Source: SAR116 cluster bacterium (GTDB lineage Bacteria; Pseudomonadota; Alphaproteobacteria; Puniceispirillales; Puniceispirillaceae). From it: a stretch of DNA of 40,220 bases. The stretch is taken from positions 1-40,220 of the forward strand of contig SHBD01000013.1 of the NCBI GenBank assembly GCA_004212735.1, in the 5' to 3' direction. The translations under genes were made by a program, and so were the position numbers. Of the stretch, positions 33,448 through 40,220 are shown in pieces. The notes beneath the pieces were generated by a model that saw only the letters and a program-made list of their open reading frames with translations, did not search any database and was not told the origin of the DNA. Numbering within the stretch: the first letter of the stretch is position 1; every line of letters starts with the position of its first letter.

Positions 33448-35358
33448 TCATAAAACAGATTTCATCACTTTTTCAAAAATGATTTGAGCGGCTTCATCGA
33501 TTGTCATTTGGGTTGTGTCGATGTGGATTTCCGGGGTCTCGGGGGCCTCATAGGGGCTGTCGATACCGGTGAAGTTTTTCAGCTGACCTGTGCGCGCCTT
33601 GGCGTATAGGCCTTTGACATCCCGCTTTTCCGCGACCGGGAGCGGGGTATCAATGAAAACCTCGATAAATTCGCCCGGCGCCATCATGTTGCGGACCATT
33701 TCACGCTCTGATCGGAACGGCGAGATAAAGGCCGTGATCACGATCAGGCCCGCATCCGTCATCAGTTTTGCCACCTCGCCGACGCGGCGGATGTTTTCAA
33801 TCCGATCCGCATCGGTAAAGCCCAGATCCTTGTTCAACCCATGCCGCACATTATCCCCATCAAGGAGGAAGGTGTGGCGGTTCATTTGTGCCAATTTCAA
33901 TTCAACCGCATTGGCGATTGTGGATTTGCCCGACCCGGATAGGCCCGTCATCCACAGCACGACTGGCGTCTGGTTCTTCAATTGGGCATGGTGATCACGG
34001 GTGATATCGGTTGCCTGCCAATGGATGTTCTGTGCGCGGCGCAGAGCAAAATTGACCAAGCCTGCACCCACCGTGGCATTGGTTATCTTGTCGATCAGGA
34101 TAAACCCGCCAAGCGTGCGGTTCTCAGCATAGGGCGCAAAGGGAATGGACCGATCCGTGGTCACATTGGCCACGCCGATTGCATTCAATTCCAGCGTCTT
34201 GGCGGCCGCATGGTCCATCGTGTTTACATTGATCTGATATTTGGGTTCTGCCACTGTGGCCGAAACGGTTTGCGCGCCCATCTTCAGGTAATAGGACCGA
34301 CCGGGGATCAGCGGTTTTTCGTCCATCCAGATCAGGGTTGTCTCGAACTGATCCGCGACCTCAAGCGGTGCGGCAGCAGCGGTGATAATCTGGCCGCGCG
34401 AGCAATCGACCTCATCCGTGAGGGTCAGGGTGATCGATTGGCCGGCGCCTGCCGCATCAAGATCACCATCGAATGTGACGATGCGGTCCACATGGCTGGT
34501 TTTGCCAGAGGGCAGGATCCGCACTTCATCCCCTGGCTTTATTGTGCCTGCCGCAATCCTGCCGCTAAACCCGCGAAACTCAGAATGCGGACGATTGACC
34601 CATTGCACGGGCATGCAAAAGTCCTGGGCCGCCTCTGTATCTTGATCCAGCTCCATGGTTTCCAGATGCACCAGAAGGGGTGGACCGCTATACCACGCCA
34701 TGTTGTCCGAATGCGCCGCGATGTTATCGCCCCTGAACCCGGACATTGGGATCGCGGTGAAATCCGTGATGCCAATGCCCGTTGCAAATGCGGTGTAATC
34801 AGTGACGATCGCGTTAAAAATATCTTGGTCATACCCAACCAAATCCATCTTGTTCACCGCAAGGACGAAGTTCCTGATTCCCAGCAGATGACACAGATAG
34901 CTGTGGCGGCGTGTTTGCGCCAAAACACCCTTGCGCGCGTCAATCAGGATCACCGCCAGCTGTGCCGTCGACGCACCGGTCACCATGTTGCGTGTGTATT
35001 GTTCATGGCCGGGCGTATCGGCCACAATGAATTTGCGCTTTTGCGTGACAAAGAAACGATAGGCCACGTCAATGGTGATGCCCTGCTCGCGTTCAGCCGC
35101 CAATCCATCAACCAGCAGGGCAAAATCGATGTCTTGGCCTTGTGTGCCAACCTTCCTGCTGTCCGCCTCAAGCTGCGCCAGCTGGTCCTGAAAGATCATC
35201 TTGCTGTCATATAGCAAGCGCCCAATCAGGGTTGATTTTCCGTCATCCACGGAGCCGCAGGTGATAAATCGCAAAAGCGATTTGGTGCGATGGCTTTCGA
35301 GGTAGACATCAATATCCTGAGCAATGAGGGCATCGGTTTTGTAAATCTGATCTGTCAT
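33448..35358 (-). CDS. cysNC: bifunctional sulfate adenylyltransferase subunit 1 / APS kinase (CysN-CysC)
   Basis: A 636-residue fusion. The N-terminal CysN part is an EF-Tu-like GTPase ([39 protein letters not shown]) that drives ATP sulfurylase with CysD to form APS. The C-terminal part (from about 435) is APS kinase with its P-loop GLSGSGKST and [15 protein letters not shown], making PAPS for sulfation or reduction. This fusion is common in proteobacteria (also called NodQ). The ATG at 35356-35358 (MTDQIYKTD) follows the cysD stop by 13 bp; a longer frame runs into cysD and is rejected. Confidence 0.95.
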   Translation of the reverse strand: MTDQIYKTDALIAQDIDVYLESHRTKSLLRFITCGSVDDGKSTLIGRLLYDSKMIFQDQLAQLEADSRKVGTQGQDIDFALLVDGLAAEREQGITIDVAYRFFVTQKRKFIVADTPGHEQYTRNMVTGASTAQLAVILIDARKGVLAQTRRHSYLCHLLGIRNFVLAVNKMDLVGYDQDIFNAIVTDYTAFATGIGITDFTAIPMSGFRGDNIAAHSDNMAWYSGPPLLVHLETMELDQDTEAAQDFCMPVQWVNRPHSEFRGFSGRIAAGTIKPGDEVRILPSGKTSHVDRIVTFDGDLDAAGAGQSITLTLTDEVDCSRGQIITAAAAPLEVADQFETTLIWMDEKPLIPGRSYYLKMGAQTVSATVAEPKYQINVNTMDHAAAKTLELNAIGVANVTTDRSIPFAPYAENRTLGGFILIDKITNATVGAGLVNFALRRAQNIHWQATDITRDHHAQLKNQTPVVLWMTGLSGSGKSTIANAVELKLAQMNRHTFLLDGDNVRHGLNKDLGFTDADRIENIRRVGEVAKLMTDAGLIVITAFISPFRSEREMVRNMMAPGEFIEVFIDTPLPVAEKRDVKGLYAKARTGQLKNFTGIDSPYEAPETPEIHIDTTQMTIDEAAQIIFEKVMKSVL

Positions 35359-35371
35359 ATCGCGCACCGGC

Positions 35372-36283
35372 TCAGAAATACCCTTGTTGTTTTTTGACTT
35401 CCATCGAGGCGCCCTGATCCCTGTCAATCGCGCGACCCTGACGCTCGGATGTGGTTGTCAACAGCATCTCCTGGATGATTTCGGTTAGCGTTGTGGCCTC
35501 TGACTCAACCGCACCCGTCAGCGGATAACATCCCAGGGTGCGAAAGCGGATGGAGCGCATCACGGGTTTTTCCCCGGCCGCAAGCGGAAAACGGTCATCA
35601 TCCACCATGAGGAGCAGGCCACCACGTTCCACAGTCGGGCGCGGCGCGGCGAAATACAGTGGCACAATGTCGATGCCCTCAAGGTGGATATATTGCCAAA
35701 TGTCCAGTTCCGTCCAATTCGACAGCGGAAAAACACGGATGCTCTCCCCTGCAGCGGTGCGCGCATTGTAAAGCGACCATAGCTCTGGGCGCTGCGCCTT
35801 TGGATCCCACCGGTGTTGCGCCGTGCGGAAGGAGAAAACACGTTCCTTGGCCCGCGATGCCTCCTCATCCCGGCGCGCCCCGCCAAAGGCAGCGTCAAAC
35901 TCATGTTTATCAAGCGCCTGTTTCAACCCCTCGGTCTTCCACATATCCGTGTGGAGCGCTCCATGCTCAAACGGGTTGATGCCTTTGTCCCTGGCCTCAG
36001 GATTTTGATGAATGATTAGCTCTATACCCGCGTCTTGGGCGGCTTTATCGCGCAGCTTATACATCTCCTGAAATTTCCAGGTGGTATCTATGTGCATCAG
36101 GGGAAATGGCGGGGGTGAGGGAAAAAACGCCTTCTTCGCCAGATGCAGCATCACTGCACTGTCTTTGCCAACCGAATACAGCATAACCGGATTCTGGGCA
36201 TCAGACACAACCTCTCTCATAATCTCAATCGCCTCAGATTCCAGCCGTGAAAGGTTAGTCTGAGAGGGAGTTGTCTCTGCCAT
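35372..36283 (-). CDS. cysD: sulfate adenylyltransferase subunit 2
   Basis: A 303-residue ATP-pyrophosphatase-fold catalytic subunit of ATP sulfurylase. Motifs: [16 protein letters not shown] (SxGKDS PP-loop), [33 protein letters not shown] and [15 protein letters not shown]. Works with CysNC encoded directly after it. The ATG at 36281-36283 is chosen; a TTG at 36298 is the only longer option. Its upstream region carries three 26-bp repeats containing TATAAT on the coding strand. Confidence 0.96.
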   Translation of the reverse strand: MAETTPSQTNLSRLESEAIEIMREVVSDAQNPVMLYSVGKDSAVMLHLAKKAFFPSPPPFPLMHIDTTWKFQEMYKLRDKAAQDAGIELIIHQNPEARDKGINPFEHGALHTDMWKTEGLKQALDKHEFDAAFGGARRDEEASRAKERVFSFRTAQHRWDPKAQRPELWSLYNARTAAGESIRVFPLSNWTELDIWQYIHLEGIDIVPLYFAAPRPTVERGGLLLMVDDDRFPLAAGEKPVMRSIRFRTLGCYPLTGAVESEATTLTEIIQEMLLTTTSERQGRAIDRDQGASMEVKKQQGYF

Positions 36284-36349
36284 GTTAACGTCTATCAATC
36301 ACCAGATTTGAGGGAAGCGAGGAGCAGCCCTGAGTGCAATCATACTCGT

Positions 36350-36427
36350 GGAAATTATAAATTGGCCCTCTTTTAGGAAATTATAAATTAGCTATCCACG
36401 AGGAAACTATAAATTAAAATGCGAACA
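36350..36427. repeat. three 26-bp repeats upstream of cysD
   Basis: GGAAATTATAAATT occurs at 36350 and 36376 and as GGAAACTATAAATT at 36402, exactly 26 bp apart, with diverged sequence between. On the minus strand, the cysD sense, the first two carry TATAAT, the consensus -10 hexamer, but no good -35 lies at the right distance. They may be repeated promoter elements or binding sites. Gap 36284-36530 contains this array, the 13-bp array and no gene. Confidence 0.75.
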
Positions 36428-36485
36428 AATAAAACAAACGACACAAGTGGGCGGACACCTGTGCATAAAAGACTCCACCAATGGC

Positions 36486-36521
36486 ATGGCTCTTATGGAT
36501 GGCTCTTATGGATGGCTTTGG
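36486..36521. repeat. 13-bp tandem repeat just downstream of tRNA-Val
   Basis: Two perfect copies of ATGGCTCTTATGG (36486-36498, 36499-36511) and a partial third (from 36512) lie 10-45 bases beyond the 3' end of the minus-strand tRNA. No integrase or att duplication was seen, so it reads as another local tandem duplication. Confidence 0.8.
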
Positions 36522-36530
36522 AGGATGAAA

Positions 36531-36605
<75 letters not shown>

Positions 36606-36798
36606 CATTTCAGTGCGGGCGCTGGCCACACCGGTCAGATATGGTGTGACAGTGCCTGCGTGGCTATATCTGCACCAACATCCCCGGTTTCGCAAGCCTT
36701 TTTTCGCACTGCCCGGGCTGGTCACACCACACTGTCGACATTGGGCCTGACGCATCATCCCGGCGGCCGCTGTTACTTATTAACGCAGGGAGGGCTTC

Positions 36799-36843
36799 GT
36801 GATTGTGAGGGCGAAAACAACCGTGTTACGCTCAGAGCTATGA
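36799..36843 (+). CDS. possible 14-codon leader peptide coupled to the amidohydrolase gene
   Basis: A GTG at 36799 preceded by GGGAGGG at good spacing opens a 14-codon frame (MIVRAKTTVLRSEL) whose stop TGA at 36841-36843 overlaps the ATG (36840) of the next gene as ATGA. The next gene itself has only a weak ribosome site, so reinitiation from this mini-ORF would explain its translation. No homology is expected at this size; the case rests on ribosome site and overlap only. Confidence 0.3.
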   Translation: MIVRAKTTVLRSEL

Positions 36844-37802
36844 TGGATTTGGTCGATAAATCAAGCGCGCCCCAACAGCAGACCAAGCCGGCGCAGATAG
36901 GCTCCGACGGGGCTTTGGATATCTGCGTTGTACCGGCAGAAACGCTGAATAATCCGGGCTACAGCTCGCTTACCGTCCATCATGGCATCACCCGCGTTCT
37001 GGCGCCTGTTGTCGCCTCTTGCCCGCATGCAGGGCGGGATTATCCTGCCACCCTGACCGAGGCTGCCACGCTGCCCGTCTCGCAGATGCGCGGGCTGGAA
37101 GATTTTGGTGTTGACCATCTGATCACTGGCCTTGCGGCGCATGGCATCACCACGGTGATCAACAAGATCGCGCGGGCCTATATTGATGTGAACCGGCCAG
37201 TCGGCGCTGTTGATGCGACCATGTTTGACACCCCGGTCGAAGCCGACAAGCCCTCACGCCATGTCAACGCTGGCTATGGGCTGATCCCGCGGCTCTCGGC
37301 GATGCGCCAGCCGCTCTATACCTGCCCGCTTCCAGCCATCGAGGTCGAGCACCGTCTCGGCTTTGCCCATATGCCCTATCACAGCATGTTGACCGCGCAG
37401 ATTGCCGCCGCAAAGGCCGAGCATGGCCATTGCCTGCTGGTGGATTTCCATTCGATGCCCCCCAGTGACCGAACCAACCGGCAGCTGGCCGACATCATTC
37501 TGGGTGATTGTCTTGGCACAACGCTTAATCCCGAACTGGGACAGGCAATTTCCAGCTTTTTCATCGATGAGGGGCTGAGCGTCGCCTGGAACGAGCCTTA
37601 TGCTGGCGGCTTCATCACCCGCGAACATGGCCGTGCCGGCACACCAAACCAATCAATCCAGATTGAGATCAACAGATCGCTTTATATGCGTGATGCGCGC
37701 CTGTCAGCGCGTGAGCCGCATGCCGTCCCCGAACAGATCAAACATATCGCGGCGGTGATCAATCGCTTTGGCGCGTTTCTAGTCACTCTCCAGCCGAGAT
37801 GA
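36840..37802 (+). CDS. N-formylglutamate amidohydrolase family protein
   Basis: A 320-residue zinc-type hydrolase of the HutG/N-formylglutamate deformylase family, which releases glutamate and formate, or acts on related acyl amino acids. Seen: VASCPHAGRDYP (metal His), INKIARAYIDVNRP, LLVDFHSMPPS (second His), and NEPYAGGFITREHG with IQIEINRSLYM near the end. The frame is open from 36660, but the extension overlaps promoter-like sequence near the tRNA and lacks family similarity; ATG at 36840 (or 36843) is chosen. No hut genes are nearby. Convergent with der (7-bp gap). Confidence 0.88.
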   Translation: MMDLVDKSSAPQQQTKPAQIGSDGALDICVVPAETLNNPGYSSLTVHHGITRVLAPVVASCPHAGRDYPATLTEAATLPVSQMRGLEDFGVDHLITGLAAHGITTVINKIARAYIDVNRPVGAVDATMFDTPVEADKPSRHVNAGYGLIPRLSAMRQPLYTCPLPAIEVEHRLGFAHMPYHSMLTAQIAAAKAEHGHCLLVDFHSMPPSDRTNRQLADIILGDCLGTTLNPELGQAISSFFIDEGLSVAWNEPYAGGFITREHGRAGTPNQSIQIEINRSLYMRDARLSAREPHAVPEQIKHIAAVINRFGAFLVTLQPR

Positions 37803-37809
37803 CGGCGCT

Positions 37810-39261
37810 CTAGCGTCCCTTTTTGGCGAACGGATTCTCGCCCTTGCGCATGACCATCCTGATCGGAATGCCGCGCAGACCAAAATCCTGGCGCAAACCT
37901 GTCGTCAGATAGCGCAGATAACTCTCCGGCAGGTCGGCAGGCCGGCTGACAAACAGAGCAAAAGTCGGCGGCCTCGTCTTGATTTGCGTCATGTAGCGGA
38001 TGCGCAGGCGGCGCCCCTCGACAAGCGGCGGTGGGTGCGCTTCCAGCATCAGATCAAGCCAGCGGTTCAGACGGCCCGTCGAAATCCTTGTGTTCCACAA
38101 CCCATACATCTCATCAGCTGCACCCAGCAGCTTGCCAAGCCCGCGTTTGTAGAGGCCGGACATCTGGACCACCGGCACTCCGCGCAGCTGTGCCAGCGAG
38201 GTCTGCAACCGATCGGCGATTTTGCCAGCAGCGACCTGCTTGTTGTCAACCGCATCCCATTTGTTGGCACCGATGACAATCGCGCGGCCCTCATCGGCGA
38301 TCAACCGGGCGATCGATAGGTCCTGCTTGTTCAACTCCTCGGTGGAATCGACCAGCAATACACACAGATGGGCAAACTGGATCGCCCTCAGCGCATCAGT
38401 AACCATCAGCTTTTCAACCTTGTCGGCGATCCGCGCCCGGCGCCGCATCCCGGCCGTATCAACCAGTTTATAGGGCTGGCCGCGCCACTCAAACGGCACC
38501 TCGATGGCATCCCGCGTGATCCCGGCCTCCGGCCCGGTCAGCAACCTGTCTTCACCAATGAGGCTATTGATCAGTGTGGATTTGCCCATGTTCGGGCGGC
38601 CAACAATGGCAATCCGCATCGGCTCGCGCACACTGTCATCCTGCCAGATATCTATCGGATTGCCGTCCTCATCAAAGCGCTCCTCTTCATCGACCGGTTC
38701 TTCGGTGCCCTCTTCGGTTGCGAGGAGCAGATCATCCTCACCGGTCAGAACGCCAGCAAGCCCCAGATCCTCGGCAGCGGACAGCAAGGCGTCATGCAGA
38801 TCGACCATGCCTTCACCATGCGCCGCAGAAATGGGCACCGGCTCGCCAAGGCCCAGACGCCATGCCTCGGCCAGTCCCGCGGCACCTGCCTTGCCCTCGC
38901 ATTTGTTGGCCAGCAGGATCACCTTTGCCCCGGATTTGCGAATCTCGCCGGCGAAAAAATTATCAACAGGTGTCACCCCCGCCTTGGCATCGACCACAAG
39001 CATGGTGATATCGGCATCGCGGATGGCCATTTCTGTCTGTCGGCGCATACGATCCTCGAGCGAGCCGTCATTTGCTTCCTCAAGACCGGCGGTGTCGATC
39101 ACCCGAAACCGCAATGTCGCAAGGGTGGCATCGCCTTCGCGCCGGTCGCGGGTGACGCCGGGCTGATCATCGACAATGGCGTGCTGACGGCCAATCAGCC
39201 TGTTGAACAGCGTCGATTTGCCAACATTTGGCCGCCCAACAATGGCGTAGGTAACAGTCAT
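37810..39261 (-). CDS. der: ribosome biogenesis GTPase Der (EngA)
   Basis: A 483-residue essential GTPase with two tandem G domains and a C-terminal KH-like domain, needed for 50S subunit maturation. First P-loop GRPNVGKST (8-16), DTAGLEE, NKCEGKAG; an acidic linker (EEGTEEPVDEEERFDEDG) separates the domains; second P-loop GRPNMGKST, DTAGMRRRARI, NKWDAVDN. The KH domain spans about the last 120 residues, ending RMVMRKGENPFAKKGR. The order bamB-der is common in Alphaproteobacteria. Confidence 0.97.
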   Translation of the reverse strand: MTVTYAIVGRPNVGKSTLFNRLIGRQHAIVDDQPGVTRDRREGDATLATLRFRVIDTAGLEEANDGSLEDRMRRQTEMAIRDADITMLVVDAKAGVTPVDNFFAGEIRKSGAKVILLANKCEGKAGAAGLAEAWRLGLGEPVPISAAHGEGMVDLHDALLSAAEDLGLAGVLTGEDDLLLATEEGTEEPVDEEERFDEDGNPIDIWQDDSVREPMRIAIVGRPNMGKSTLINSLIGEDRLLTGPEAGITRDAIEVPFEWRGQPYKLVDTAGMRRRARIADKVEKLMVTDALRAIQFAHLCVLLVDSTEELNKQDLSIARLIADEGRAIVIGANKWDAVDNKQVAAGKIADRLQTSLAQLRGVPVVQMSGLYKRGLGKLLGAADEMYGLWNTRISTGRLNRWLDLMLEAHPPPLVEGRRLRIRYMTQIKTRPPTFALFVSRPADLPESYLRYLTTGLRQDFGLRGIPIRMVMRKGENPFAKKGR

Positions 39262-39348
39262 GGTTAAAACACCACTTCACGGGCCAGCATGAGAGGCCGG
39301 ATTGCACCGGTTCCCGCCACGGGAGCCAGTGCCTTTGAAACTCAAATT

Positions 39349-40220
39349 CTATTCAAACGCGTTCAGCGTTCCGTTGACACCGAGGACAAACATCTTGCCA
39401 GCGGCAATCTGCGGCGGTGTCAGCACGGTCATCCCGAGGGATTTCGTACCAATCTCAGAACCGGTGTCAGGGTCGAACAGATGCACCCGCCCGGCCTTGC
39501 TGATCACAATCACCTTGTTGCCGGCAACAATCGGGCCGACATAGCGTGGCGGTGTCTCGGTCACGACAACATCGGGTGACATGGCATCGGGAAGCTCAGC
39601 AACCCAGCGGACCGCGCCATCAGAGCGCCGCAGCGCATAGAGCCGCCCATCATGCCCCATCACAAAGAGGGTCTTGCCGGCAAGCCATGGCATTTCGATG
39701 CCGCCGATACGCTGTTCCCAGACAAGCAGACCATTTCGCCCGCTAAACGCGGCCAATCTTCCTGCCTGGCTGACCACAAAGATCAGACCTCCATCATGAA
39801 TCGGGTGTGCCCTGATATCGCCAATGCCCTCAATCGAGGTGCGTGGGCTGAAGGTCGCCACAGTGTCCGTCCACAGCAATTCACCATCATCCGCGTTGAA
39901 ATATGTCACCTCGCCGCGGGCCCCGGCAACAATCAGACCGCCATTGGCGTAGGCTGGCGCCGGTGCACCGAACATGACTGTCTCGCTGGAAAGACCAACA
40001 CGGTCCCAGACGCGTTCGCCATTTTCCAACAGGTGAACGTAGAGATTGCCATCAAGATCAGTGACAACCACAGCCTGATCCTCAATCATTGTTGGGCCGG
40101 CACGCAGCGGCAATTCACTGGCAACGCTCCATAGGATGTTGCCGTCTTCAGCATTCAGCAGCGCCAGATTGCGACCACCAGCATGCGCCACAACCCCCAT
40201 CGGAGAAATCACTATGCCGC
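39349..40220 (-). CDS. bamB: outer membrane assembly lipoprotein BamB (C-terminal part)
   Basis: Eight-bladed PQQ-type beta-propeller of the BAM complex that helps fold outer-membrane proteins. 290 codons are visible; the 5' end and the lipoprotein signal lie beyond the window edge, since the frame continues open to 40220. Repeated blade motifs are clear: LLNAEDGNILW, VTDLDGNLYVHLLENGERVW, FNADDGELLWT, FSGRNGLLVWEQR, RRSDGAVRWVAELPD, LFDPDTGSEIG. Upstream of der on the same strand, the usual alphaproteobacterial pairing. Confidence 0.9.
   Translation of the reverse strand, partial: GIVISPMGVVAHAGGRNLALLNAEDGNILWSVASELPLRAGPTMIEDQAVVVTDLDGNLYVHLLENGERVWDRVGLSSETVMFGAPAPAYANGGLIVAGARGEVTYFNADDGELLWTDTVATFSPRTSIEGIGDIRAHPIHDGGLIFVVSQAGRLAAFSGRNGLLVWEQRIGGIEMPWLAGKTLFVMGHDGRLYALRRSDGAVRWVAELPDAMSPDVVVTETPPRYVGPIVAGNKVIVISKAGRVHLFDPDTGSEIGTKSLGMTVLTPPQIAAGKMFVLGVNGTLNAFE

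Noticed and set aside
36660-36839. N-terminal extension of the amidohydrolase
   Set aside because: The extra 60 residues show no family similarity and begin just beside the tRNA gene.

Overview
The window looks like a piece of an alphaproteobacterial chromosome, most likely from a marine heterotroph. By eye the base composition is moderately GC-rich. The layout is dense: short gaps, many ATGA/TGATG overlaps and several convergent pairs. Der next to BamB, a DmdA-type demethylase, an MttB-family methyltransferase, a tripartite tricarboxylate transporter and a complete urease operon all fit that group. The SAR116 lineage is my best guess, but this is inference from gene content only. I see no transposase, integrase, phage gene or CRISPR array.

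Region by region. Positions 1-5786 hold a truncated MATE pump, a minus-strand run (GDPD phosphodiesterase, PLP-dependent dehydratase, NfsA-type nitroreductase, Fsr-like MFS pump) and a divergent MFS transporter. Positions 5821-13690 hold a minus-strand tctC-tctB-tctA-atuA-DUF4387 operon. Facing it is a TctD/TctE-like two-component system whose third gene is an orphan periplasmic binding protein. Direct repeats of OmpR/PhoB type lie between the two transcription units. Positions 13722-19480 hold the most intriguing block: an FMN 2-hydroxyacid oxidase, a ThDP enzyme, a transthyretin/HIU-hydrolase-like protein and a DmdA/GcvT-type demethylase on one strand, with a divergent LysR regulator and a 29-bp inverted repeat between them. 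Positions 19538-27752 hold an MttB-family protein with an S51 peptidase, divergent from a peptide/nickel-family ABC importer whose two ATPases are fused.

Positions 27772-32733 are the urease operon ureDABCEFG. Positions 32978-36283 hold a small Nif3-insert/YqfO-like protein and sulfate activation genes cysD and cysNC. A tRNA-Val(GAC), an N-formylglutamate amidohydrolase, der and a truncated bamB close the window.

The feature that ordinary annotation would miss is a set of nine short tandem-repeat arrays (units 13-26 bp). All sit at gene ends or gene starts, several touch or contain stop or start codons, and three share a related core read in the sense of the upstream mRNA. One array has pulled apart what appears to have been an overlapping response-regulator/kinase junction.
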